A DNA stretch of 64,000 nt from Mycobacterium colombiense (GTDB lineage Bacteria > Actinomycetota > Actinomycetes > Mycobacteriales > Mycobacteriaceae), in the NCBI RefSeq assembly GCF_001953985.1, contig NZ_MBEI01000069.1, positions 109,197 to 173,196 of the forward strand, in the 5' to 3' direction. The position numbers and the translations under genes are program-made. Positions 1-9,546 of the stretch are shown in pieces; within the stretch, counting starts at the first letter, position 1; each line of letters opens with the position of its first letter. The notes beneath the pieces were generated by a model. It was given only the letters and a program-made list of their open reading frames with translations. It searched no databases and was not told the origin of the DNA.

Positions 1-717
1 CAATACCGCACGGAATTCCTGCGATTGCTGTCGAATATCGCTTGGGGCAACGGCTCGATCGTCGTCGGCGGCGGCACCGCCGGCGTCGCGGTGGTGCTCG
101 GGTTCACCGCGGGCGCCCTGGTCGCCGTGGAGGGTTATAACTTCCTCAATCTCCTCGGCCTGGGGCCGGCCACCGGCATCATCTCCTCGCTGGTCAACAC
201 CCGTGAGCTGGCGCCGATCATGGCGTCGCTGGCTTTCGCGATGCAGGCCGGCTGCCGGTTCACCGCGCAGCTGGGTGCCATGCGCATCGCCGAAGAGATC
301 GATGCCCTGGAATCGTTGGCCATCCGTCCCATCCCGTTCCTGGTCACGACGCGGCTCATGGCCTCCGTTATCGCAGTGATCCCGCTCTACATCGCCTGCC
401 TGGCCGTGACCTATCTGACGTGTCAGGTCGTCGCCGAGGTGATCAGCGGTGGGTCCGTCGGTCCGTACCTGCACTACTTCACGATGATGCTCAGTGCCAA
501 GGATATCGCCTACTCGGTGGTCAAGTGCGTTGTCTTCGTTTGGCTTTCGTCCACCGTGCAGTGCTACTACGGCTTCTATGCCTCCGGTGGCCCCGAGGGC
601 GTCGGGGTAGCCGCCGGCCATGCCATGCGGGCGAGCATCACCGTGGTGATCATGGTCAACATGTTGCTCACGATGGCGCTGTGGAGCATCGACGCCGGCG
701 CGAGATTCGGTGGCTGA
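1..717 (+). CDS. YrbEB-type MCE permease (5' end outside window)
   Basis: Integral membrane permease of an Mce lipid importer (MlaE/YrbE family), expected to pair with YrbEA and work with the MceA-F proteins and an MceG-type ATPase. The reading frame is already open at base 1 (Q-Y-R-T-E-F-L), so the N-terminus lies upstream. Visible features are hydrophobic segments and the family core around FTAQLGAMRI-EEIDALE and PFLVTTR, followed by CYYGFYASGGPEGVG near the C-terminus. It ends one base before the mceA ATG, so the two genes are almost certainly co-transcribed and coupled. Family identity is clear. Which mce operon it belongs to is inferred from downstream genes. Confidence 0.93.
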   Translation, partial: QYRTEFLRLLSNIAWGNGSIVVGGGTAGVAVVLGFTAGALVAVEGYNFLNLLGLGPATGIISSLVNTRELAPIMASLAFAMQAGCRFTAQLGAMRIAEEIDALESLAIRPIPFLVTTRLMASVIAVIPLYIACLAVTYLTCQVVAEVISGGSVGPYLHYFTMMLSAKDIAYSVVKCVVFVWLSSTVQCYYGFYASGGPEGVGVAAGHAMRASITVVIMVNMLLTMALWSIDAGARFGG

Positions 718-2277
718 ATGCCGAATTCATTGGACTTCGACGGGCGGGGCCCTTCAGACCGTCAGCTGCTCGGCATGGGCATCGCGGTGCTGCTGATAGC
801 GGGACTGGTCACGGGCAGCCTCCTGCTGAAGTCCACCGGCCGGCTCAACGACTACATCCGCGTGGTCGCCGAGCTGACGAACGTGGGCGACGGCTTGCCC
901 GCCCGCTCCGATGTGAAGTATCACGGGCTGCTCGTCGGTGCCGTCGACAACGTGATCCCGGCGGCCTACGGCAAGCCCAACTACGTGCACATCAACCTCA
1001 AACCCGAATACGCAAAGGACATTCCGGGTGCGGTGACCGCGCGTGTGGTTCCCAGCAACGTGTTCGCGGTCTCGTCGGTGCAACTCGTCGACGGCCGTCC
1101 GAGTTCGAGCATCCGCAGCGGGGCACGCATCCCCGAAGACGCGCAGCTTTCGACGGTGATCTTCCAGACCACGATCAGCAAGCTGCGTGACATCCTTGCC
1201 GCGACCGGCCGCGGCCGCGAAGACCACAGCCTGGGAATACTGGCGGCCGTCGCGGCCGCCACCAACAACCGGCGCGGCGCGCTGCTCGCCGCCGGTGCGC
1301 AGATGACGCGGGTGCTCGATGAGCTCAACGGCATCGTTACCACCGACCCCGGACCATCCACAGTTTCCGCGCTGCTTGATGCCACCCGGGGCCTGCAGTC
1401 CACGGCGCCCGACCTTGTCGATGTCCTGCATGACGCGGTCAAACCGATGCAGACCCTGGCCGAAAAGCGCGAGCAGTTCCGGTCTCTGGTTACCGGTTCG
1501 CACCACACCTTCGGGGTCAGCCGGCAGGCGTTCGACAACCACACCGATCAGCTGATCGAGATGACGCAGAACCTCACGCCTGCCCTTGGTGTGTTCGCAC
1601 TGCACAGCGACAAGTTCGTGCCCATCTTCACCAGGCTGAACCGGTTGTCCGACAAGTTCTTCGAAGAGGTCTGGGATCCCGAACTGGACACGGGAAACAT
1701 GCGGGTCAATCTGGCACTGACCCCGACCTACACCTACACGCGCGCCGACTGCCCGCGTTACGGCCAGCTGCTCGGACCGAGTTGCTATACCGCGCCGACT
1801 ATCGCGGTGCGCCCCGACCTGCCCGAGGTCCTGCTGCCGCAGAACTACCATCCGCCCGCGGATCTGGCGCCGCCCCCGGGAACCCAGGTCGGGCCCGACA
1901 ACAACCTCGTTCCCGTCGGACCGCCGCTGTACAACCCCAACCCGAGCCTGCAGGATCCCAATCCGCCGTTGCCGTGGTGGCCGTGGCCGACCGGCCCGGC
2001 TCCCCGAGTCCCGGGAACCGCCGATCCCGACGACGCGCCACCCCCTGCGGGTCCGCCGCCGGCGGCAAGCCCGGGGCCGCCCGGCGCGGTCGCACCATCG
2101 GGGTACGGCGGCAACGTCGGTCCGGTTGGCAGTCAACACGAGCGCGATCAGCTGGGTTGGATCACCGGCCAGGGGCGGTCGGCGTCGGTGGCGACGCAGT
2201 TGTTGCTCGGCCCGGTGGCGCGCGGCACTGCGGTCTCGCTGAAGCCCCGGCAGCAGTCGACGGGTGGACCGAAATGA
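718..2277 (+). CDS. mceA: MceA: MCE family protein with long proline-rich tail
   Basis: First Mce subunit of the operon, a cell-envelope protein thought to form part of the lipid-conducting tunnel. One N-terminal hydrophobic anchor lies at about residues 17-37, then an MCE domain (about 40-120, with the typical ARSDVKYHGLLVG stretch), then a helical region to about residue 330. From about residue 370 the chain becomes very proline-rich (PPPAGPPPAASPGPP and similar). At 519 aa it is longer than the 400-454 aa I recall for the M. tuberculosis MceA proteins; the tail explains the excess. The ATG follows the yrbEB stop directly. mceB overlaps its end by 4 bases. Confidence 0.92.
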   Translation: MPNSLDFDGRGPSDRQLLGMGIAVLLIAGLVTGSLLLKSTGRLNDYIRVVAELTNVGDGLPARSDVKYHGLLVGAVDNVIPAAYGKPNYVHINLKPEYAKDIPGAVTARVVPSNVFAVSSVQLVDGRPSSSIRSGARIPEDAQLSTVIFQTTISKLRDILAATGRGREDHSLGILAAVAAATNNRRGALLAAGAQMTRVLDELNGIVTTDPGPSTVSALLDATRGLQSTAPDLVDVLHDAVKPMQTLAEKREQFRSLVTGSHHTFGVSRQAFDNHTDQLIEMTQNLTPALGVFALHSDKFVPIFTRLNRLSDKFFEEVWDPELDTGNMRVNLALTPTYTYTRADCPRYGQLLGPSCYTAPTIAVRPDLPEVLLPQNYHPPADLAPPPGTQVGPDNNLVPVGPPLYNPNPSLQDPNPPLPWWPWPTGPAPRVPGTADPDDAPPPAGPPPAASPGPPGAVAPSGYGGNVGPVGSQHERDQLGWITGQGRSASVATQLLLGPVARGTAVSLKPRQQSTGGPK

Positions 2278-3353
2278 AAGTGCGGGGCCCGCTGATCGGC
2301 CTGTCGATGTTCATGGCGCTCGCCATCGCCGTGACATGGATGGTGTACGCCACCCTGCGACGAGACGTAGCCGGACCGACCACTGGCTACGCGGCGATGT
2401 TCACCGACGTGTACGGGCTCCGCATCGGCGATGACGTCCGGATGGCCGGCGTGCGGGTCGGCCGCGTCGAAAACGTCGAACTCACCGGCAGATTGGCGAA
2501 GGTCTCGTTCATCGTCGAAAACGAGCAGCACTTGTACGGCAACACGGTCGCGTCGGTGACCTACCAGAACATCATCGGGCAGCGGTATCTGGGCTTGTCG
2601 CTGGGCGAGATCGGCAATCGGGGCCTGCTGCCACCCGGGAGCGTGATACCGGTGCAGCAGACCGACCCGTCCTTCGACGTCGGCAAGTTGCTCAACGGTT
2701 TCGAGCCGCTGTTCACCCTGCTCAATGCCAAGGACGCCGACGACCTGACCAAGGGCGTATTGCAGTCGCTGCAGGGTGATCAGGCGTCCATCCCGCTGCT
2801 GGTGGAGCAGACGTCGACGATCACCCGGACGTTGTCCGCGCGCGATCAATCCCTGGGCGACCTGATCAGCAACCTGACCAAGGTCACCGACACCGTCGCC
2901 CGCCAAAGCGACGACCTTGATCACGCGCTCGACCAAACGCGTGATGCGGTAGCCAATTTCGACAACCGGCGTGCGTCTTTACAGGACTCGGTGGGATCGA
3001 TCGCCAAGGTGACCCGTCGGCTCTCGGCGATCGCCGACGACGTGGATCCGTCGCTGAACGAACTCATCACCCGCGAGCCCGGGTTCAGCAAGCACATGGC
3101 CGGCATCGAACCTCAGCTGGCCTTCACCGGTGACAACCTCCCGCTGTTACTCAAGGGCTTCGCACGAGCCGTCAGCGAGGGCTCCTACGGCAACGCCTAC
3201 GCGTGCGACCTGAACGGCACCGGTTTCTTCCCCGGTCTCAACGACATCACGACCTTTATCGTCAACGCGGCCACGCCGGGCAATGCCTATCCGATCACCA
3301 CCAAGAACCTGGGGTGGCATACCCCGCGATGCAGAAACATGGCCAATGGCTGA
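2274..3353 (+). CDS. mceB: MceB: MCE family protein
   Basis: Second Mce subunit, 359 aa. An N-terminal membrane anchor (about residues 5-24) precedes an MCE domain with GLRIGDDVRMAGVRVGRV, and a helical segment with many D and Q residues follows. The C-terminal part contains ACDLNGTGFFPG and CRNMANG, with paired cysteines as in other MceB proteins. The ATG overlaps the mceA stop (ATGA), which fixes the start and implies translational coupling. It probably acts with the other five Mce proteins in a hetero-hexameric import complex. Family and operon position are certain; the transported lipid cannot be read from sequence. Confidence 0.92.
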   Translation: MKVRGPLIGLSMFMALAIAVTWMVYATLRRDVAGPTTGYAAMFTDVYGLRIGDDVRMAGVRVGRVENVELTGRLAKVSFIVENEQHLYGNTVASVTYQNIIGQRYLGLSLGEIGNRGLLPPGSVIPVQQTDPSFDVGKLLNGFEPLFTLLNAKDADDLTKGVLQSLQGDQASIPLLVEQTSTITRTLSARDQSLGDLISNLTKVTDTVARQSDDLDHALDQTRDAVANFDNRRASLQDSVGSIAKVTRRLSAIADDVDPSLNELITREPGFSKHMAGIEPQLAFTGDNLPLLLKGFARAVSEGSYGNAYACDLNGTGFFPGLNDITTFIVNAATPGNAYPITTKNLGWHTPRCRNMANG

Positions 3354-4392
3354 ATCATTGAAGGCCCGCTGGGCGCGGCGCCGTCCGCTCGAGTCGTACA
3401 ACAGGACCTGGCTCGGGCTGGCGGGAGTGGCGCTGGTCGCCGTTCTCGTCGCGGCGGCATTGGGAATCAAGCTGCTCGGCGTCGGTTACACCCACTACAC
3501 CGCCGAATTCCTGCAAGCCGCCACGCTGCGACCCGGAAATCCCATCACCATCGCCGGCATCGAAGTCGGACACGTCACCAGCATGAAGCTCGATGGCGAT
3601 CACGTCGAAGCCGGTTTGAGCGTGCGTGACAACGTCGCGCTGGGCAGGGACACCCGAGCGGTGATCAAGGTGATGACGATCCTCGGTTCGCGCTATCTCG
3701 AGCTGGTGCCTGACGGCCCGGGTTCGCTGCCGGGCAAGACGATCGGCCTGGCGCACACCGAGGTGCCCTACGACCTGCAGTCGCTACTCGAAGACGCCAC
3801 CACCACGTTCGAGCAGGTCGATTCCGACCAGTTCGCCCAGTCGCTCGGGGTGCTGGGCAAGCAGCTCGGCGGGGTGCCGCCACTGATTCCGCAGGCCGTC
3901 GCGAATCTACAGACGCTGTCGACGATCACCGCCGACCGTCGAGGCCAGCTCGGCACGCTACTGAAAAGCACTGAGCGAGTGGTCAATACCCTACGGCGCC
4001 AGCAGACCAACATCGGACACCTGATGGATCAGGGCCAGGACCTGCTAGGGCACCTGGTCGCCCGCGAAGCCACCTTCCATGCCATGTTCGCGGGGCTGAC
4101 GGACCTTGTCGACCAGCTCGACAAGATCGTGGTCAACAACCGGCCGATGCTCGACGAGTTGTTCGCCAACCTGCACGAACTGACGAACATGGTCGGTCAG
4201 CACGACGACCTGCTGCGCAATATTCTGCAGGTCGCCCCGGTGGCCCTGCGCGGCCTGACCAACGCCACCGGCTATGGACCGGTCGTGGAGTTCAACCTGC
4301 CCAACGGGCTCGCGATCGATTCGTGGATGTGTGCCATCAGCGGCCGCGCCAAGGAATTCAAGATGATCCAGTACTTCAAGGACTGCAAATGA
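3346..4392 (+). CDS. mceC: MceC: MCE family protein
   Basis: Third Mce subunit, 348 aa. After a basic N-terminus (LKARWARRRP) there is one hydrophobic anchor at about residues 22-40, then an MCE domain (RPGNPITIAGIEVGHV) and a long helical region. The start at MAESLKARW overlaps the mceB end by 8 bases. It is shorter than the Mce1C and Mce2C proteins I recall (480-515 aa) because it lacks a proline-rich tail and ends soon after a CAISGR motif. It belongs to the same transcript as its neighbours. Confidence 0.91.
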   Translation: MAESLKARWARRRPLESYNRTWLGLAGVALVAVLVAAALGIKLLGVGYTHYTAEFLQAATLRPGNPITIAGIEVGHVTSMKLDGDHVEAGLSVRDNVALGRDTRAVIKVMTILGSRYLELVPDGPGSLPGKTIGLAHTEVPYDLQSLLEDATTTFEQVDSDQFAQSLGVLGKQLGGVPPLIPQAVANLQTLSTITADRRGQLGTLLKSTERVVNTLRRQQTNIGHLMDQGQDLLGHLVAREATFHAMFAGLTDLVDQLDKIVVNNRPMLDELFANLHELTNMVGQHDDLLRNILQVAPVALRGLTNATGYGPVVEFNLPNGLAIDSWMCAISGRAKEFKMIQYFKDCK

Positions 4393-5504
4393 TTTCCGGC
4401 AGGCGCAAACTCATCGCCGTGGGCGCGGCGGTGGCGGCGCTGGCCGCCGTTGCCATCGGGGTAGCGGGCCACTACGTCAAGTCACGCCTGGACAGCATGA
4501 CGGTGACCGCGCAATTCGACAGCGCCGCCGGGCTTTACGAAGGCAACGTGGTTGCGGTCCTCGGCATGCCGGTCGGCAAGGTCAGCAGGGTCACCTCCAA
4601 GGGCAGTTATGTCGAGGCCGAGCTGACCGTGGACAAAAAGGTCAAAATCCCTGCCGCCGCCCGCGCGGTCACCATCACCACCTCGATCCTCACCGACCGG
4701 CAGGTCGAACTCACCCCGCCCTACCGGAGCGGACCGGTGCTGAAGAACCACGACACGATCGGACTGACCCGAACGAAGACGCCGGTGGCTTTCGATCGCG
4801 TGCTCGACATGCTCGACAAGGTGTCCAGATCGCTCAAGGGCGACGGGAAGGGCGGCGGTCCCATCGCCGACCTGACTGACTCCGCCGTCGCCATCACCGA
4901 CGGCAACGGCAAGAAAATCCTGTCGGCCCTCGACGAGCTCTCCAACGCTCTGCGGCTCAGCTCCGAGCGTGGCGGGACCACCCGCGAGCAGCTGACCACG
5001 ATCATCACCGATCTCAGCTCGATAACCGAGGCCGCCGCACGCAATGACACCAAGGTGCGCCAATTCGGTTCCACGACGCGGCAGCTCGGCCAGATGCTCG
5101 CCGACGAGAAGCTCGGCACCGGCACCACCGGCCGCACCATCAACAGAATCCTCGATGAAGTGACCACACTGCTCGAGCAGAACCGGGACAACCTCAAACA
5201 GGCGGTGCGCAACGGCGACACCGCCGCCAAGACGATCGTCGAGGATCAGCGCGGGGTTTCCGAAATGCTCGACGTGCTCCCCATGACGCTGGAGAACCTG
5301 TACAACACCGTCGATCAGAACAACGGTGCGATACGGGTGCACGGGCTGCTCGACAAGGCCCTGACCGACAGTCAGTCCGCCAAGGAGCTCTGCAATCTCA
5401 TGCACTTGCGCCAACTCGGCTGCAGCACGGGCACATTGCAGGACTACGGCCCCGACTTCGGCCTGACCTACATCCTCGACGGTCTCTCGGCGATGGGGCA
5501 GTAA
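4389..5504 (+). CDS. mceD: MceD: MCE family protein
   Basis: Fourth Mce subunit, 371 aa. It has an N-terminal hydrophobic anchor (about residues 8-27), an MCE domain (SAAGLYEGNVVAVLGMPVGKV) and a long alpha-helical region, ending with LCNLMHLRQLGCSTGTLQDYGPD, a cysteine-containing C-terminus seen in MceD proteins. The ATG overlaps the mceC stop as ATGA. Compared with the 420-530 aa I recall for M. tuberculosis MceD proteins it is a compact version without a long disordered tail. Same operon and presumed complex as the flanking genes. Confidence 0.91.
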   Translation: MISGRRKLIAVGAAVAALAAVAIGVAGHYVKSRLDSMTVTAQFDSAAGLYEGNVVAVLGMPVGKVSRVTSKGSYVEAELTVDKKVKIPAAARAVTITTSILTDRQVELTPPYRSGPVLKNHDTIGLTRTKTPVAFDRVLDMLDKVSRSLKGDGKGGGPIADLTDSAVAITDGNGKKILSALDELSNALRLSSERGGTTREQLTTIITDLSSITEAAARNDTKVRQFGSTTRQLGQMLADEKLGTGTTGRTINRILDEVTTLLEQNRDNLKQAVRNGDTAAKTIVEDQRGVSEMLDVLPMTLENLYNTVDQNNGAIRVHGLLDKALTDSQSAKELCNLMHLRQLGCSTGTLQDYGPDFGLTYILDGLSAMGQ

Positions 5505-6739
5505 TGATGACTGCGGCTAAGCACAAAGCGTTGGCGGCGGCGCTCAGCGCAGTCATGGTCAGCTCCGGTTGCGCCACCAATGGGCTGTCCAGCCTGCCGC
5601 TGCCGGCACCGGGCATCGGCAGCGGCGGATACCTGCTCAACGCCGTCTTCTCTAACGCGCTGAACCTGCCGGCCCACGCGAAGGTCAAACTCGCCGGCGC
5701 CGATGTCGGACAGCTCGAATCGATGGTCGCACGCAACTACACCGCGGTGACGACGCTGCGAATCATGGACGGTGTCCGCGTCCCCGTCGGTAGCACCGCC
5801 GAGCTGCGGTCGGCGACACCGCTCGGCGACGTGTTCGTCGCGATCAAGCCCCCGGCACCGATGGACCCCGGCGCGCCGCTACTGAAGAGCGGCGACACTA
5901 TCGGCCTGCCGGCCACCCGCGCCGCCGCCACCGTGGAGAGCGTGCTGAGCTCGGCCGCGCTGCTGGTCAACGGAGGCTCGGTCCGAAATTTCACCAACAT
6001 CGTCAACGGCGCCGGCAAGGCGACCGGCGACCAGGGACGCGCCTTCGGAGACCTGATCAACCGAACCAATCTACTTCTGGGCAAACTCAATTCGCGCTCG
6101 GACCAAATCGACGCCGCTGTGACCGAGACGGCCGGCCTGGCCGACCGGCTGGACCAGAAGAACCAAGCGATCACCGACGTTCTGCAAGCCGTCGGGCCGG
6201 CGACGAATGTGTTGTCCAGCAACGCCGACGAAATAGCCGACGTGGTCGGCGAGCTCGGCGCCACCACACATCAGCTGTCCAAATTCCCGTCGATTGCCGG
6301 GACCGACAAGACCGGCCGCAGCGTCATCAAGGACGCCAACACCATCGCCGCCGCATGGAATGACGTCGTGCTGAGCCCCGACACCAGCCTCGCCGGCCTC
6401 AACCGGTTGATTCCTCCGTTCGTGAAAGCCACTCCCAGCGACGCGATTTCGGTGCGCGGCAGCTTCGATCGCCTGGTCATGGGATCGCGACCGGGTACCG
6501 GGGCGGAAACCGGGGGATTCAAGGGCGATCCGGCTTTTCACGGGCCTATGCGCCGCGACTGGAACTACATGATCGGCTCGATCAAATACGTCCTGTGGCG
6601 CCTGCAAGAGCGCGTCGTGGGCCGCGGGCCCCAAACACCTATGGGCCAAAGCCCGTGGACGCCGGTCGGTCCGCCGCTTCCTCCCGCACCCGCCGGCGAG
6701 GCGCCGCTCGATCCGATGATCCCGGAACCACCGCGATGA
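5504..6739 (+). CDS. mceE: MceE: MCE family lipoprotein
   Basis: Fifth Mce subunit, 411 aa, and the lipoprotein of the set (LprK/LprL/LprM/LprN type). The signal peptide ends in a lipobox, MVSSGC, with Cys23 as the predicted lipidated residue. The MCE domain follows (NLPAHAKVKLAGADVGQLE), then a helical region and a short proline-rich tail (PPLPPAPAGEAPL). The ATG shares one base with the mceD TAA stop. In characterised systems the lipid-anchored MceE fixes the complex to the membrane outer face; that role here is inferred from family membership. Confidence 0.92.
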   Translation: MMTAAKHKALAAALSAVMVSSGCATNGLSSLPLPAPGIGSGGYLLNAVFSNALNLPAHAKVKLAGADVGQLESMVARNYTAVTTLRIMDGVRVPVGSTAELRSATPLGDVFVAIKPPAPMDPGAPLLKSGDTIGLPATRAAATVESVLSSAALLVNGGSVRNFTNIVNGAGKATGDQGRAFGDLINRTNLLLGKLNSRSDQIDAAVTETAGLADRLDQKNQAITDVLQAVGPATNVLSSNADEIADVVGELGATTHQLSKFPSIAGTDKTGRSVIKDANTIAAAWNDVVLSPDTSLAGLNRLIPPFVKATPSDAISVRGSFDRLVMGSRPGTGAETGGFKGDPAFHGPMRRDWNYMIGSIKYVLWRLQERVVGRGPQTPMGQSPWTPVGPPLPPAPAGEAPLDPMIPEPPR

Positions 6740-7986
6740 TCGACACCATCGGCGGACTCATCGTCGGCGCCGTCAGAGCCGGCCACCGTCAGCGCACCTG
6801 GCTGTCCGGGCTCGCGCTGGTGCTGACCCTGGTGGTCGGCGTGACCTACCTGGCGCTCGGGGCGCTACGGATCAATCCCCTGGAATCGACCTACCGGGTC
6901 ACCATCCGGCTACCCGAATCCGGTGGGCTGCTGGCCAATCAAGACGTATCGGTCCGCGGGATCCGGGTCGGGCGGATCCAATCGCTGCGGCCCACACCCA
7001 CCGGCGTCGAGGTCGTCGCCAATATCAATGCAAATACCAAGATCCCCGCCGCCAGCCCGGTACGAGTGTCCGGGTTGTCTCCGGCCGGCGAGCAGTACAT
7101 CGATTTCGAGCCCGCATCCAACACCGGCCCGTTCCTGTCGAACGGCAGCGTGATCGGCCCACAACACGCCGCCACACCCATCCCGCTCTCACAAGTGCTC
7201 GCTGACGCCGATGGGCTGCTGGCCCAAACCGACCCGAAGAAGCTCGAAATCGTTAAAAGGGAACTGAGTTTGAGCAAGGAGGGTCCGCAGAAGCTGACCG
7301 ACATCATCGACGGCTCCACCTTCCTGCTGTCGACAATCGACCCGGTGCTGCCGCAGACGGTGAGCATGCTCAAGACCAGCCGGGTGGTGCTGACCACCCT
7401 CTCCGACAAGAATGCCGGCCTCGGTGCGACGTCGCGCAACGTCGGCGATCTCATGACCGGCGTGAACAAGATGGACCGTGGCTACCGCAAATTCGTCGAT
7501 CAGACCCCGCACGCCTTGTCCAAAGTGGACAACCTGTTCGACGACAACTCCGACACCATGGTCGGGCTACTGGCCAACCTGGTGACCACCGCACGGATCA
7601 TCTACCTACGAGTCCCTGCGTTGAACGCCGTCTTCCCCGACTATCGCGGCTCCACACTCGACGCCCTGATGACCACCATGCACGAGCATGGGCTGTGGGC
7701 AACCGCCGACATCTACCCGCGCTACACATGCGACTACGGCACTCCGCGGCGGCCGTCGTCATCGGCGGACTACCCCGAACCCTTCCTGTACACCTACTGC
7801 CGAGATGACGACCCCCAGGTATTGGTCCGGGGCGCCAAGAACGCGCCCCGGCCGGGCGGTGACGACACCGCGGGCCCGCCGCCCGGTGCCGACCTCGGCC
7901 AAACCACCGATCCAACCCCGAAGGGGCGCTTCACCATTCCCACGCCGTACGGCGGACCGGTGCTGCCGATAGAGCCGCCCCACTAA
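6736..7986 (+). CDS. mceF: MceF: MCE family protein
   Basis: Sixth Mce subunit, 416 aa, closing the conserved A-F order. One hydrophobic anchor lies at about residues 21-42 (WLSGLALVLTLVVGVTYLAL), then an MCE domain (SGGLLANQDVSVRGIRVGRI), a helical region, a cysteine pair (YTCDYGTP, YTYCRDDD) and a proline-rich tail. The start overlaps the mceE stop as ATGA. The next gene begins 36 bases downstream with its own strong ribosome binding site, so transcription probably continues into the mce-associated genes. Confidence 0.92.
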   Translation: MIDTIGGLIVGAVRAGHRQRTWLSGLALVLTLVVGVTYLALGALRINPLESTYRVTIRLPESGGLLANQDVSVRGIRVGRIQSLRPTPTGVEVVANINANTKIPAASPVRVSGLSPAGEQYIDFEPASNTGPFLSNGSVIGPQHAATPIPLSQVLADADGLLAQTDPKKLEIVKRELSLSKEGPQKLTDIIDGSTFLLSTIDPVLPQTVSMLKTSRVVLTTLSDKNAGLGATSRNVGDLMTGVNKMDRGYRKFVDQTPHALSKVDNLFDDNSDTMVGLLANLVTTARIIYLRVPALNAVFPDYRGSTLDALMTTMHEHGLWATADIYPRYTCDYGTPRRPSSSADYPEPFLYTYCRDDDPQVLVRGAKNAPRPGGDDTAGPPPGADLGQTTDPTPKGRFTIPTPYGGPVLPIEPPH

Positions 7987-8022
7987 ACCCACGAGCATTC
8001 GAGACCGCAAGGAGGCGCCAGC

Positions 8023-8619
8023 GTGACGATCACTGCCGACCAGGACTGCAGCGCGAGCGACGACATCGAGAAGCCACCCGATGACGAGCAGGAGGCGTCC
8101 GTCGACGCCGACAAACACATCGCGAAAGGTGGGGCCCGGCCGTGGAAACGCTACGCCCGCATCGCGCTCGTCGTCGCCGTCTACATGGGAGCGGTCGGCC
8201 TCGCCGGTGGGCTGGGCTGGAAGCTATGGGACGAGCACGCGGTGAGCCAGGCCGGGCAGGCCGCCGAGCGGACCGCGGTCAACTATGCCCAGGTGCTGAC
8301 GAGCATCGATTCCAACCAGGTCGACCAGAACTTCTCCGCCGTACTTGACGGAGCCACAGGGGAATTCAAGGACACCTACACCAAAGCCAGTGCGCAGCTT
8401 CGGCAGCTGCTCATCGACAACAAGGCCGCGGCGCACGGAACGGTGGTCGCCTCTGCGATCCAATCGCAAACGAAGAACAAGGTGGTGGTGTTGCTGATGG
8501 TGGACCAGACCGTCAGCAACGCGGTGCGTCCCGACGGCCGGGTCGACCGAAGCCGGATGAAGGTCACGATGGAAAACGTCGGTGGCCGCTGGCTGGCCAG
8601 CAAAGTCGAATTACCTTAG
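8023..8619 (+). CDS. Mce-associated membrane protein
   Basis: Mce-associated protein (Mas type) of 198 aa, resembling the products that follow F genes in mycobacterial mce operons, such as Rv1973. A polar, acidic N-terminus of about 40 residues precedes one transmembrane segment (about 44-66), and the rest is a predicted extracytoplasmic domain of the SnoaL/VirB8-like type found in this family (DEHAVSQAG through WLASKVELP). The GTG start at 8023 has a strong ribosome binding site, AAGGAGG, a few bases upstream. Related Mas proteins stabilise the Mce complex; that function is inferred. Confidence 0.85.
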   Translation: MTITADQDCSASDDIEKPPDDEQEASVDADKHIAKGGARPWKRYARIALVVAVYMGAVGLAGGLGWKLWDEHAVSQAGQAAERTAVNYAQVLTSIDSNQVDQNFSAVLDGATGEFKDTYTKASAQLRQLLIDNKAAAHGTVVASAIQSQTKNKVVVLLMVDQTVSNAVRPDGRVDRSRMKVTMENVGGRWLASKVELP

Positions 8620-8631
8620 GACATTTCGATT

Positions 8632-9417
8632 ATGCGGATGATCCGGCTCTCGATCGCTGTGGCAGCCGTGGGGGCGACGGTGTTGAGCGCACCGGTGACA
8701 TCGGCGTCGGCGCAGTCGTTTTGTGGCGATCTCGGCGGCGATTGGGACGGGCAGTACTGCCACACCTCGGTGTTATCCGAGCGAAAAGCCGTTCGCGACA
8801 TCAAGTTAGCGCTGCCCGGTGATCTGGTCGAGAACCCCACCAGCGGGCCGCCCATCCGCGAATACCTGCGCAACCTGATGAACAACTGGCGCACCAAGGG
8901 CGCTGCAATGGTCCAGGACAGTTGGGGTGAGGAGAACTATCAGGTGTTCCCCCATGGGCGCGCACTCACCGTTGCCTTCCACGAGGACTACCACGCCGAC
9001 GGTCCGGCGTTCAACAACGCGTATCGCACGTTCACCTTCGATATGGCGGGTGGCAGACGGTTACAGCTGGCCGACATCACCAAGCCGGATGTCGATCCGC
9101 TGGCCGCCATTCCGCCGCTGGCCGAGCCGTTCATCCAAGAGGCACTCGACCGCGCCGCCTGGCAGCACAACCCGGGCACGTATCCGTTCACCGTCGATCG
9201 CTGGACACCGGACAAGGTGTTCTCGGGAGGCTATAAAGCATGGGCGCTCACGCCCGACGAGCTGATCCTGTACATGCCGGATTATCCGGTCGGCCACGAC
9301 TCTCCCATCCAGTACGGGCAGTCCCAGCAGTGGTCGATGGACGGAGGCGCCGTGGAGCCGCACATTCCGCTCAGCGCACTCAGCGCGGTGCTGCGTCCGG
9401 AATTCGGCGGAGCGTAA
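8632..9417 (+). CDS. Secreted mannan-binding/DUF3298-like protein
   Basis: Exported protein of 261 aa with a cleavable signal peptide (about residues 1-27, ending near TSASA-Q). A short cysteine pair motif FCGDLGGDWDGQYC follows, then a beta-rich domain with FHEDYHADGPAFNN-YRTFTFD resembling the DUF3298/RsiV extracytoplasmic fold. The overall pattern is like the mycobacterial Rv1975 and Rv1910c group. In M. tuberculosis Rv1975 closes the mce3 operon, so its presence here supports an mce3-like identity. It lies 12 bases after the Mas gene and is probably the last gene of the operon. Ligand unknown. Confidence 0.75.
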   Translation: MRMIRLSIAVAAVGATVLSAPVTSASAQSFCGDLGGDWDGQYCHTSVLSERKAVRDIKLALPGDLVENPTSGPPIREYLRNLMNNWRTKGAAMVQDSWGEENYQVFPHGRALTVAFHEDYHADGPAFNNAYRTFTFDMAGGRRLQLADITKPDVDPLAAIPPLAEPFIQEALDRAAWQHNPGTYPFTVDRWTPDKVFSGGYKAWALTPDELILYMPDYPVGHDSPIQYGQSQQWSMDGGAVEPHIPLSALSAVLRPEFGGA

Positions 9418-9533
9418 CGGGGATAGACGTCTGATGACCTCGGGCACAACGCTGCGTCCAGTCGTGCGTGGTCGGCTCGCCGACTGCGCGATTCCGGTCG
9501 TCTACCGATCGCCCGGACAGCCGTCGCTGCGGC

Positions 9534-9539
9534 TACGGT
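9534..9539 (+). promoter_or_regulatory. -10 element placed for a leaderless transcript
   Basis: TACGGT fits the mycobacterial -10 pattern TANNNT. Seven bases separate it from the ATG at 9547, so transcription would start at or next to the A of that codon. This supports ATG 9547 over the GTG at 9538 as the start of the regulator gene. No convincing -35 is visible. Confidence 0.4.
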
Positions 9540-9546
9540 GATCTGT

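Noticed and set aside
754..2139. Long open frame on the minus strand opposite mceA
   Set aside because: High GC makes long antisense frames common. The translation is Arg- and Gly-rich without domain motifs, and the mceA frame has clear family motifs.
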